58,426 bases of DNA, from assembly GCA_046262635.1 (NCBI GenBank), contig JBHEMK010000022.1, forward strand, positions 1 through 58,426, read 5' to 3'. The notes under the pieces are model-generated. The model saw nothing but the letters and a program-made list of their open reading frames with translations. It did no database searches and was not told the DNA's origin. Made by a program: the position numbers and the translations under genes. The first letter of the stretch is position 1, and the number at the start of each line of letters is the position of its first letter. Shown here piece by piece: positions 34,101-41,738 of the stretch. The DNA is from JBHEMK01 sp046262635 (lineage in GTDB: Bacteria; Actinomycetota; Thermoleophilia; Gaiellales; Gaiellaceae).

Positions 34101-34814
34101 ATGCCTGTGATGGCCAAGGTGCTCATACTCGAAGACGACGAGGTTATGGCGCAGGGAATGAGCCGCCACCTCACTGCCGCGGGGTTCAACCCGGTCTGGG
34201 TGGCAACCGGCGACCAGGGACTGGCGCGCCTGCGTTACGAGCAGCCGGTCGTCTGCGTCCTCGACCTGATGCTCCCCGGCGTCGACGCCTGGAGGTTGAT
34301 CGAGACCGCCCGGGGCGAGGGAATCGGCACGCCGATCCTCGTCGTCAGCGCCCGCGGCACCGAGTTCGACCGCGTCCACGCGCTCGAGATCGGGGCGGAC
34401 GACTATCTCGTCAAGCCGTTCTCGATGAAGGAGCTCGTCGCGCGTGTGCAGGCGGCCGCGCGCCGGGGCGTCAGCCCACAGCAGCCGCAGCGCGGCGAGG
34501 CAATCGAGATCGAGGAGCTGCGGATCGACCCGCGAGAGGTGCAGGCCTACGTGGACGGGACGAGCGCCGCGCTGACCCCGACGGAGTTTCGGTTGCTCTA
34601 CCAGCTCGCGCTCGACCGCGGCCGCGTCGCCACGAGAGACGAACTGCTCCAGAAGCTCTGGGGCCGCCGCGAGTTGCACCGCGACCGCACCGTCGACGTC
34701 TTCGTTCGCCGCCTGCGCGAGAAGATCGACCGGCCAGCGAGCAGCCACACATTCATCCAGACGCGCTACGGCGTCGGCTACAAGCTCGAGGCCGTCCCGA
34801 AGGACGCCGGCTAG
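34101..34814 (+). CDS. OmpR/PhoB-type response regulator
   Basis: 237 residues from ATG 34101 (a second in-frame ATG at 34110 gives the more usual MAKVLILEDD start). The receiver (5-122) has D12-D13, phospho-acceptor D55 in CVLDLMLPG and K105 in YLVKPFS. The C-terminal winged helix (about 137-232) contains LTPTEFRLLYQLALDRGRV, RDRTVDVFVRRLREKI and RYGVGYKLE, typical of OmpR-class DNA-binding domains. It is probably a transcription factor; its kinase is not in this window. Flanked on both sides by decayed genes. Confidence 0.92.
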   Translation: MPVMAKVLILEDDEVMAQGMSRHLTAAGFNPVWVATGDQGLARLRYEQPVVCVLDLMLPGVDAWRLIETARGEGIGTPILVVSARGTEFDRVHALEIGADDYLVKPFSMKELVARVQAAARRGVSPQQPQRGEAIEIEELRIDPREVQAYVDGTSAALTPTEFRLLYQLALDRGRVATRDELLQKLWGRRELHRDRTVDVFVRRLREKIDRPASSHTFIQTRYGVGYKLEAVPKDAG

Positions 34815-34984
34815 CTACCGGTCGTTCACCGGATCGACGCCCACGGAGCCGAACCCGGAGACACAGTGGCGGTGTGAGCTTCGGGTCGTCGCCAGAGCAG
34901 CAGCCAGACGAACACCACGATCGCCGCGACGGGCGAGGACGGATTCTGAGGCCGCGCGAGGCGCTGCTGACGCTCTGTCCCGGG

Positions 34985-35660
34985 ACGTCGCGCTCGCGCG
35001 CATCGACGTGCTCGACACGCTCGACGGGCCGGAGCCGGGCCTGCCTGAACTCGAGCGGCTCGCGGCGGGGGACGGCGTCGTCGTCCTCAACCCGCCCTCG
35101 GCCCTGCTCGCCTGCCACGACAAAGTCTTGACCGCCCCCGGGCTTCGGCTGGCCGCCTGCCGCACCCGCGCACGGCGCTGCTGCAGCCCGACCCCGCCGC
35201 GCCGCCGCTCGAATTCCCGCTCGTCGTCAAGCCTCGCTTCGGCAGTCGGGCCGGGGCGTGGCCCTCTGCCGCGACGAGCCGGAGCTGCGGCGAGCCGCCG
35301 GGCGTGACGGCCCTCACCAGCTCGTTCAGGAGCTGGTGCCGCCGCTCGGACACGACCTTCGTCTCGTCGTCCCCGGGGGGCGCGTCGTCGGGGCGCGCCG
35401 GACGCCGCGGCCCCACGAGTGGCGGACGAACGTCGCGCTCGGGGGGACGACCCTCCGGTCGAGCCGCCGCCGGAGGCCTGCTCGCTCGCCGAGCGGGCGG
35501 CCGCAGTGCTCGGGGCCGATCTCGTCGGCGTCGACCTCCTGCCGACCGGGCCGGGTCCCTGGACGGCCCTCGAGCTGAACGGCGCGGTCGACTTCAACCC
35601 GAGCTACGGCCAGGATGTCTTCGCTGCGGTGGTTTCGCGTCTGCTCGGGAGCGCGCAGCG
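34985..35660 (+). pseudogene. Decayed RimK-like ATP-grasp ligase
   Basis: Four plus-strand pieces in different frames line up as an ATP-grasp enzyme: DGVVVLNPPSALLACHDK (35070-35125), EFPLVVKPRFGSR (35210-35245), GRGVALCRDEPEL, LVQELVPPLGHDLRLVV and GGRVVGA (35250-35400), then PHEWRTNVALGG and GADLVGVDLLPTGPGPW, ALELNGAVDFNPSYGQDVF (35410-35630). Lys of VVKP, the VQE hinge and the metal-binding ELNG are recognisable. At least three frame changes are required. Intact relatives ligate amino acids to proteins or small molecules. The gap 34815-34984 shows no clear gene. Confidence 0.65.
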
Positions 35661-35686
35661 CTTGGCCGCCCGCGTCGCCTCCCGGA

Positions 35687-35977
35687 TCAGGGGTCGATGG
35701 GCTCGAGGCGGAGCCCGGTCTCGACTGCGCGCCGGCCGCCGGACTCGTAGACAACGTCGACGACGTCGTTCTTGCGATATGTGCCGGCGACCCCGAGCAG
35801 CATCGACGTCCAGCGCCAGAAGCCGAGGCGGCCCTCGGCGGCGAGCTCGCGCGGAAAGAGCAGCGTCTGGCCGAGACGTTCGAAGTCCGCGCCCGGACGC
35901 TGGCGGACGCCGTTCACGTAGACCTCGAACGGGTCTGTCACGTGCGTCGGCACCTCAACGCGCGAGTGGACGTCCAT
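35687..35977 (-). CDS. Conserved small protein of unknown function
   Basis: 96 residues with an intact, protein-like sequence: DPFEVYVNGVRQRPGADFER, then TLLFPRELAAEGRLGFWRW and NDVVDVVYE. Mostly beta-strand with one possible amphipathic stretch; no signal peptide, no catalytic motif. Its ATG overlaps that of coxB on the other strand (CATG at 35975-35978), so the two genes are divergent with shared start bases. The reading frame has normal third-position GC for this genome. I do not recognise the family. Confidence 0.6.
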   Translation of the reverse strand: MDVHSRVEVPTHVTDPFEVYVNGVRQRPGADFERLGQTLLFPRELAAEGRLGFWRWTSMLLGVAGTYRKNDVVDVVYESGGRRAVETGLRLEPIDP

Positions 35978-36974
35978 GCTTCGTAGAATGCCAGCGCCCG
36001 TGCGCCGGACCTTGCTCCTTGCCGCTCCGTTCGCCCTGCTGGTGCTCGTGCTCGCGAGTGTCGCCCTCGCCGGGAACGCCGGCCTCGCACCCGAGCCGGC
36101 GCACTCGCCGAACGCCAGCCGGATCAGCGACGCCTACTGGCTGATCTTCGGCTTCACGGCCGCGATCTTCGTGATCGTGGAGGGGGCGCTGGTCGTCTTC
36201 ATCGTCAGGTACCGCAGCCGGGGCCGTGGCCGAACCGTCGACGGCCCGCAGGTGCACGGCCACACGCGCCTCGAGCTGATCTGGACGGTGATACCCGTCC
36301 TGATCCTCGCCGCGATCGCGAGCTTCATCTTCTACAAGCTGCCCGGCATCAGCGACGTCCCCGCCGCGTCGGCCGGCGATCGCCTCAACGTCCGCGTCGA
36401 CGCACGTCAGTTCTACTGGCAGTTCACGTATCCCGACGGACAGATCTCGATCAACACGCTGCACGTGCCCGCCCACGAGGTTGTCTCGGTCGATCTGCAT
36501 GCGGAGGACGTGATCCACAGCTTCTGGGTGCCGCAGCTCGGCGGCAAGACCGATGCGATTCCGGGGCGGACGAACCACACCTGGTTCAGCGCCGACAAGG
36601 TCGGAACCTTCTACGGCAACTGCGCCGAGCTCTGCGGGCTCTACCACGCAAGGATGCCCATCACGGTCGTCTCCGAGCCGCGGGCGACCTTCCGGCAGTT
36701 CCTGCAAGGCGCGCCGGCGCAACTCGGCAAGGCCGAGTTCAACGGCGTCTGCGTCACCTGCCACGGGATCGGCGGCAAGGGCGGCTACGGGCCGGCGCTG
36801 GCTGGCAACCCCCTCGTCCAGCAGCGCTCCGGCATCGAGACGATCGTCCGCAACGGCCGTAACGGCCCCATCGGACAGATGCCCGCCGTGGGCCGTGGCT
36901 GGAGCGACGCGCAGATGAAGGCGCTGACGGACTACCTCGCGCGGGCCTCGAAGGCGGGCACGCTTGGCCGCTAG
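35976..36974 (+). CDS. coxB: Cytochrome c oxidase subunit II with fused cytochrome c (caa3 type)
   Basis: 332 residues. Signal peptide (to about residue 32), two membrane helices (54-77 and 101-120), then the CuA domain with ligands H181 (DVIHSFWVP), C216 and C220 (CAELCGLYH), H224 and M227. A C-terminal class I cytochrome c carries heme-binding C259-V-T-C262-H263 and axial M302. It accepts electrons from cytochrome c or the bc1 complex and passes them through CuA to subunit I. ATG 35976 is used; ATG 35988 is an equal alternative. The stop overlaps the TTG start of coxA. Confidence 0.96.
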   Translation: MLRRMPAPVRRTLLLAAPFALLVLVLASVALAGNAGLAPEPAHSPNASRISDAYWLIFGFTAAIFVIVEGALVVFIVRYRSRGRGRTVDGPQVHGHTRLELIWTVIPVLILAAIASFIFYKLPGISDVPAASAGDRLNVRVDARQFYWQFTYPDGQISINTLHVPAHEVVSVDLHAEDVIHSFWVPQLGGKTDAIPGRTNHTWFSADKVGTFYGNCAELCGLYHARMPITVVSEPRATFRQFLQGAPAQLGKAEFNGVCVTCHGIGGKGGYGPALAGNPLVQQRSGIETIVRNGRNGPIGQMPAVGRGWSDAQMKALTDYLARASKAGTLGR

Positions 36975-38595
36975 ATCCGAGGCGGTCTATCCGGTCTCGT
37001 GGAACCGCGGCGGCGTGACGAGCTGGCTCGTGACGGTCGACCACAAGCGCATCGGGATCCTCTACATCGCCACGAGCCTCATCTTCTTCGCGGCCGCGGG
37101 GATCATGGCGCTGCTGATGCGGGCGCAGCTCGCGACGCCGAACGAGACGTTCATTACGAAGAACTCCTACAACGAGCTCTTCACGATGCACGGGACGACG
37201 ATGGTCTTCCTCGTCGTCGTGCCGATCATGGCCGGGTTCGGAAACTTCCTCGTGCCGCTGATGCTCGGCGCCAAGGACATGGCCTTCCCCCGGCTGAACG
37301 CCTTCTCCTACTGGACGTTCCTGATTGGCGGAATCGTTCTGATGCTGAGCTTCTTCGCCGGGAACGGCGCCGCCCACTCGGGCTGGACGGCCTACCCGCC
37401 GCTTTCGGACACGTACACGCCCGGGCACGGCCAGGACTACTGGATCCTCGGCCTGCACATCCTCTCGATCTCCTCGCTGGCCGGAGCGATCAACTTCCTC
37501 GTCACGATCCACAATCTGCGCGCCCCGGGGATGACCTGGATGCGCATCCCCCTCTTTGTCTGGGCGATCTACACGTACGCACTGCTGCTCGTCGTGGTGC
37601 TGCCGGCGCTGTCGGCCGGGCTGACCCTGCTGCTGCTCGACCGCACCGTCGGCACCCACTTCTTCGATCCTCAGGCCGGCGGCAACGCGGTGCTCTGGCA
37701 ACACGTGTTCTGGTTCTTCGGGCATCCGGAGGTCTACATCATGGTCCTGCCCGCCTTCGGCATGATCTCGGAGGTCCTGCCGGTCTTCTCCCGCAAGCCC
37801 ATCTTCGGCTACAAGGCCGTCGCCTTCTCGACGATCGGCATCGCGTTCTTCTCGATGCTGGTCTGGGCGCACCACATGTTCGCGGTCGGGATGCCGATCG
37901 GGCTCGACGCGTTCTTCATGGTTTCCTCGATGTTGATTGCAGTGCCGACCGGGGTGAAGATCTTCAACTGGCTGGCGACAACCTGGCGCGGCAACCTGAT
38001 CTTCGACACACCGATGCTGTTCGCGCTCGGGTTTGTCGCCCTCTTCACGCTCGGCGGGCTCTCGGGCATCTTCCTCGCGGCGTTCCCGGTCGACTGGCAG
38101 GTGACCGACACGTACTACGTCGTCGCGCACCTGCACTACGTCCTCTTCGGCGGCTCGATCTTCGCCGTCTTCGCCGGTCTGTACTACTGGTGGCCGAAGA
38201 TGTTCGGCCGTTTGCTCGACGAGCGGCTCGGCAAGTGGCACTTCTGGCTGATGTTCGTCGGCTTCAACGTCACCTTCCTGCCGCAGCACATGCTGGGGCT
38301 CCTCGGGATGCCGCGCCGGTACTACACGTACTCGCACGGCGGGCTCTGTGAGACCTACAACCTGATCTCGACGATCGGGTCGGGGATCATGACGGTTGGG
38401 CTGCTGTTCTTCGTCGCCAACGTGATGCGGACAGCGCGCCTCGGCAGGCGCACCGGGAACGATCCGTGGCTCGCCGACACGCTCGAGTGGTACACCTCCT
38501 CACCTCCGCCGCCGCACAACTTCGACAGCGTGCCCTACGTGACGAGCGCGCGCCCCCTGCGGGATCTTCGTCGCCGTCTCGCCGAGGCCGATTGA
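36964..38595 (+). CDS. coxA: Cytochrome c oxidase subunit I (A-type heme-copper oxidase)
   Basis: 543 residues from TTG 36964, inside the end of coxB. Twelve hydrophobic helices. Ligands and channels are visible: LFTMHGTTMVF (low-spin heme His), FWFFGHPEVYIMVLP (CuB His, tyrosine crosslink and D-channel Glu, the A1-type XGHPEV motif), VWAHHMFAVG (CuB His pair) and VVAHLHYVLFGG (heme a3 and a His). It reduces O2 to water and pumps protons. The C terminus ends in a short hydrophilic tail. ctaB begins on the overlapping TTGA at 38592-38595. No subunit III gene follows in this window. Confidence 0.97.
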   Translation: MAARSEAVYPVSWNRGGVTSWLVTVDHKRIGILYIATSLIFFAAAGIMALLMRAQLATPNETFITKNSYNELFTMHGTTMVFLVVVPIMAGFGNFLVPLMLGAKDMAFPRLNAFSYWTFLIGGIVLMLSFFAGNGAAHSGWTAYPPLSDTYTPGHGQDYWILGLHILSISSLAGAINFLVTIHNLRAPGMTWMRIPLFVWAIYTYALLLVVVLPALSAGLTLLLLDRTVGTHFFDPQAGGNAVLWQHVFWFFGHPEVYIMVLPAFGMISEVLPVFSRKPIFGYKAVAFSTIGIAFFSMLVWAHHMFAVGMPIGLDAFFMVSSMLIAVPTGVKIFNWLATTWRGNLIFDTPMLFALGFVALFTLGGLSGIFLAAFPVDWQVTDTYYVVAHLHYVLFGGSIFAVFAGLYYWWPKMFGRLLDERLGKWHFWLMFVGFNVTFLPQHMLGLLGMPRRYYTYSHGGLCETYNLISTIGSGIMTVGLLFFVANVMRTARLGRRTGNDPWLADTLEWYTSSPPPPHNFDSVPYVTSARPLRDLRRRLAEAD

Positions 38596-39779
38596 CCGGC
38601 ACCTCCCCGGGGCCCTGGCTTCGCCTGACGGTGCTCGCCGCCGCAGGCGGCACGCTGCTCGCGGTCGTCAGCGGCACGGCGCACCTCGGCACGGCGCATC
38701 GTGTCCTCGCGGCGTTCGCGGCCCCGCCGCTCGTGGCGCTGCTCGTCGCCGCCTGGATCGCACACCGGCGGCTGCTCCGGCCGACCGTCGTTGCGGGCAT
38801 CTCCTTCGCCGCCGCGGCACTTTTGACGCAGCGTGACATACACGTCGCGTGCGCGTCGCTCGCGTTCGCAGCGACCCTCGTCGCCGCCAGCCGGCTTTTT
38901 CGCGGCGACCCGGTGCCGCGCGGCGCCTGGCGCGACTACGTGACGCTGACCAAACCCCGGATCATGTCGCTGCTTCTGATCACCGGCTTCGGCGGGATGA
39001 TCCTCGGCGCGCGCGGCTGGCCCGGGGCCGGGCTCGCGGCCGGGGCGATGGGCGGTCTCGCCCTGGCCTGTGGCGGCGCCAGCGCCCTCAACCACGTGCT
39101 CGACCGCGACATCGATCCGCTGATGGGCGAGCGCACGGCACGTCGTCCCGTCGCGTCGGGACGGGTTCCGGCCTCGCGCGCGCTCGAGTTCGGGCTGGCG
39201 CTGTCGGCGGCCTCGTTCATCCTGCTCGCGAGCGCGGCCAACGTGTTGACGGCCGCGCTCGCGCTCGTCGGCAACCTCTTCTACGTGCTCGTCTACACCG
39301 GCTGGCTGAAGCGCTCGACGCCGCAGAACATCGTCATCGGCGGCGCCGCCGGAGCCGTCCCTCCGCTCGTCGGCTGGGCGGCGGCGACGGGCAACCTCAC
39401 GCTGCCGGCCCTCTTCCTCTTCCTGATCGTCTTCTTCTGGACGCCGCCGCATTTCTGGGCGCTCGCCCTGCTGATCAAGGAGAACTATGCGGCGGCGCGC
39501 GTCCCGATGCTGCCGGTCGTGCGCGGCGACCGCGAGACGACGCGCCAGATCGTTCGGTACTCGGTCGTGCTCGTCGCGATCAGCGTGCTGCCGTTCCTGT
39601 GGCACAGCGTCGGTGTGGCGTACCTCGCGGCGGCGCTCGCGCTCGGCGCGGTCTTCCTCGGACTCGCGCTGCGGCTGCGCGCCGAGCGGACGGCGCGCCG
39701 GGCCGGTCTCCTCTTCCACTACTCGCTGCTCTACCTGGCGCTGCTCTTCGCCGCGATGGCGATCGACCCGCTGATCTGA
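38592..39779 (+). CDS. ctaB: Protoheme IX farnesyltransferase (heme O synthase) with N-terminal CtaA-like half
   Basis: 395 residues from TTG 38592, overlapping the coxA stop. Residues 115-395 are a UbiA-type prenyltransferase: YVTLTKPRIMSLLLITGFGG, NHVLDRDIDPLMGERTARR with the metal-binding Asp motif, and YVLVYTGWLKRSTPQN. It farnesylates heme b to heme o for the oxidase. The first 110 residues are an additional three to four helix module with TAHLGTAHRVLA and DIHVACASLAF, resembling one four-helix half of heme A synthase CtaA, including its paired histidines. Whether this half binds heme or makes heme A is open. Part of coxB-coxA-ctaB. Confidence 0.9.
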   Translation: MTGTSPGPWLRLTVLAAAGGTLLAVVSGTAHLGTAHRVLAAFAAPPLVALLVAAWIAHRRLLRPTVVAGISFAAAALLTQRDIHVACASLAFAATLVAASRLFRGDPVPRGAWRDYVTLTKPRIMSLLLITGFGGMILGARGWPGAGLAAGAMGGLALACGGASALNHVLDRDIDPLMGERTARRPVASGRVPASRALEFGLALSAASFILLASAANVLTAALALVGNLFYVLVYTGWLKRSTPQNIVIGGAAGAVPPLVGWAAATGNLTLPALFLFLIVFFWTPPHFWALALLIKENYAAARVPMLPVVRGDRETTRQIVRYSVVLVAISVLPFLWHSVGVAYLAAALALGAVFLGLALRLRAERTARRAGLLFHYSLLYLALLFAAMAIDPLI

Positions 39780-39895
39780 TGGAACCGGAGCTCCAGCGCA
39801 GAAACGTCCGCCTCGGCCTGATGCTCCTGGGCGTCTTCATCGTGCTCTTCGCCGGGACGGTCGCGGTCGCATTCTTGTATCTGCACTTCGACTAG
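39779..39895 (+). CDS. 38-residue single-helix membrane peptide, oxidase-associated
   Basis: ATG 39779 overlaps the ctaB stop (TGATG). The peptide has a charged N terminus (MEPELQRRNVRLG), one hydrophobic helix (about 13-35) and a short C-terminal end. The overlap and operon position argue that it is real and accompanies the oxidase, as small single-helix subunits or assembly factors do in other bacteria. It is too short for family assignment by eye. Confidence 0.6.
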   Translation: MEPELQRRNVRLGLMLLGVFIVLFAGTVAVAFLYLHFD

Positions 39896-39922
39896 CGTCG
39901 AAGCTACCCGGCGGGATCCCGC

Positions 39923-39950
39923 TAAAGCTTTCCGCCCCGGCCGCCGATTC
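39923..39950 (+). promoter_or_regulatory. FliA/WhiG-type promoter of the secreted protease-like gene
   Basis: TAAAGCTT (39923-39930), 12 bases, GCCGATTC (39943-39950), then eight bases to ATG 39959. Closely matches TAAAG...GCCGATAA and has exactly the geometry of the boxes before the GGDEF gene on the other strand. An inverted repeat (GCGGGATCCCGC, 39911-39922) sits directly upstream. It predicts a leaderless transcript. Confidence 0.5.
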
Positions 39951-39958
39951 GTGACCGG

Positions 39959-41722
39959 ATGGCCCGTCTACGCCGACTTGCGCTGGGACTCGGAGTCCTC
40001 GTGAGCGCGACGCTCGCGATCGCCGCGCCCGGAGCCGTCGCCGACCCGCTGCCGATCCAGTCTCCGGCCACGCTCTCAAGCGCCCACTTTCGAATCACGT
40101 TCGACGGGGACTACAACAGGCTCGACTTCCTCTCCTCGGCGCGAGCCAATGACCTGCTCGGCTTCGCCGAGCGCGCGTACACGACCTACACGGCCATGGG
40201 CTACGCCCCGCCGGTCGACGACGGCGACGGGAACGGCCTGATCGAGCTCCGGGTCGAGCTCCTCCTCGGCGAGCCGTACAGCCACTTCGCCGGCTACGTC
40301 GAGGCGGTCAGCCCGGCTGCCGCGACCACCGCAGGGATCATCCATCTGGACGTCAATGGCGGGATCGCCGACCCGACCGACCCGACGAAGATCGACGCCC
40401 ACGTCGTCGCACACGAGGTCTTCACCCTCTTTCAGTGGAAGATCTTCCACGCGACGAACGCCGACGACCAGTGGCTCGAGGAGTCGACTGCGGAGTGGGC
40501 TGCCTTCCAGGTCGCCAATACCGTGGCGCCGTGGCCGACCGCCCTCGGCGAGGCCGATCGCGCGCTCGACTGCATCGGCTCGGAGTGCGGCTACTCCCAG
40601 CCCGGAATCCCCGGCTACAACGAGTTCTACGACCGGACGGCCAAGAGCGGCTGGTCGTTCGTCCAGTACCTGAGCGGGACGTATGGGGCCGACGTGGTCA
40701 AGCAGATCTGGGCCCGGCGCGCCGCGGACGGCAACGGCGCGGCCGGCACCGAGCCCGTCGACGAGGTGCTCGCGTCGAAAGGCAGCTCGCTTACCGCCGC
40801 GTTCAACGGCTGGGTGACGGCGCGGCTGAACAACGGCTTCGGGGTCGTCGATCCCGTGACGGGACTCTCCGACCCGGCCGACTTCAGGCCGCTGACCTTC
40901 GCCACGATCAGGACCGGAATCCTGCCGGGGAAGGCCAAGACCCAGGTCGCCGCTGTCGGCCACCTGTCCGCCCGCTATCTGGAGCTGAAGCCAGGCGACG
41001 GTTCGACGAACGACGGCTCATGCTTCGCCGCGGCCATGACGCTCACCGTGGGTATTCCCCCCGGCGTGACCTCGGCACCGGCGGTATACATGGCCTCTGA
41101 CGCCGCGCCTCAGGCGCTCTTGGTCTCCGGCTCCACGGCCTCGGTGACGCTGCCGTGGAGCACGTGCTCCAGCAGCCGGTCGGCCTACGTGTCGCTGCCG
41201 AACGCCACGAACGATCCGGCCGTGAACGGGAACGAGTTCGACGTCACCAGCACGTTCACGATCGATCCCAACGCGCTGCCCACGGTCGGCGGCAACATCG
41301 ACCCGCCGCCGCCCGTGAACATGCGCGGGATCCTCATTCCGGCTCCGACCTCCGATTCTGCGCCGGCGATCGCCGTCTTCGGGCCCGAAGTGATCACACT
41401 CTCGACGGCCGATCGCAAGCTCCGGCTGATCGTGAACGCGAGCGCCGTCGGCCAGCTCCGCGCCTCGATCGGCAGCACCGCGCTCGGCACCATCAGCCTT
41501 CGCCCGGGCAACAACGACGTGCGCTTCGGACTTCCGCCCGCACTGTTCGGCGAGCTGCGGGTGTTCGCCGCGAGCAACGTCCTGATGCTGACGAGCCTCG
41601 ATCCTCGGGGCGGGGTGGGGCAGACCGTCACGCGGCGTCTGGCACTCGAAGCCTCGACTCGAAGCGCAAAGGCAAAGCACAAGCCGAAGCCCAAGCACAA
41701 GGCGAGGCAGCTCCACCACTAG
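39959..41722 (+). CDS. Secreted gluzincin-like protein with altered zinc motif
   Basis: 587 residues. Signal peptide (1-29, ending AAPGAVA), then a metalloprotease-like domain (40-290). The helix where HExxH is expected reads AHEVFTLFQW: H152 and E153 are present but the second His is T156. Downstream QWLEESTAEWAAFQ (171-184) resembles the third-ligand helix of gluzincins, and SFVQYLSGTYG follows. After residue 300 come beta-rich regions and a basic, Lys/Pro/His-rich C terminus (KAKHKPKPKHKARQLHH). Probably exported and cell-wall associated; catalysis is doubtful without the second His. Preceded by a likely FliA/WhiG-type promoter. Confidence 0.7.
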   Translation: MARLRRLALGLGVLVSATLAIAAPGAVADPLPIQSPATLSSAHFRITFDGDYNRLDFLSSARANDLLGFAERAYTTYTAMGYAPPVDDGDGNGLIELRVELLLGEPYSHFAGYVEAVSPAAATTAGIIHLDVNGGIADPTDPTKIDAHVVAHEVFTLFQWKIFHATNADDQWLEESTAEWAAFQVANTVAPWPTALGEADRALDCIGSECGYSQPGIPGYNEFYDRTAKSGWSFVQYLSGTYGADVVKQIWARRAADGNGAAGTEPVDEVLASKGSSLTAAFNGWVTARLNNGFGVVDPVTGLSDPADFRPLTFATIRTGILPGKAKTQVAAVGHLSARYLELKPGDGSTNDGSCFAAAMTLTVGIPPGVTSAPAVYMASDAAPQALLVSGSTASVTLPWSTCSSSRSAYVSLPNATNDPAVNGNEFDVTSTFTIDPNALPTVGGNIDPPPPVNMRGILIPAPTSDSAPAIAVFGPEVITLSTADRKLRLIVNASAVGQLRASIGSTALGTISLRPGNNDVRFGLPPALFGELRVFAASNVLMLTSLDPRGGVGQTVTRRLALEASTRSAKAKHKPKPKHKARQLHH

Positions 41723-41738
41723 CGGTACAGTCGCCGCC

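Noticed and set aside
36754..38337. 527-codon minus-strand frame opposite coxA
   Set aside because: Low-complexity Glu/Arg/His-rich shadow of a membrane protein gene.
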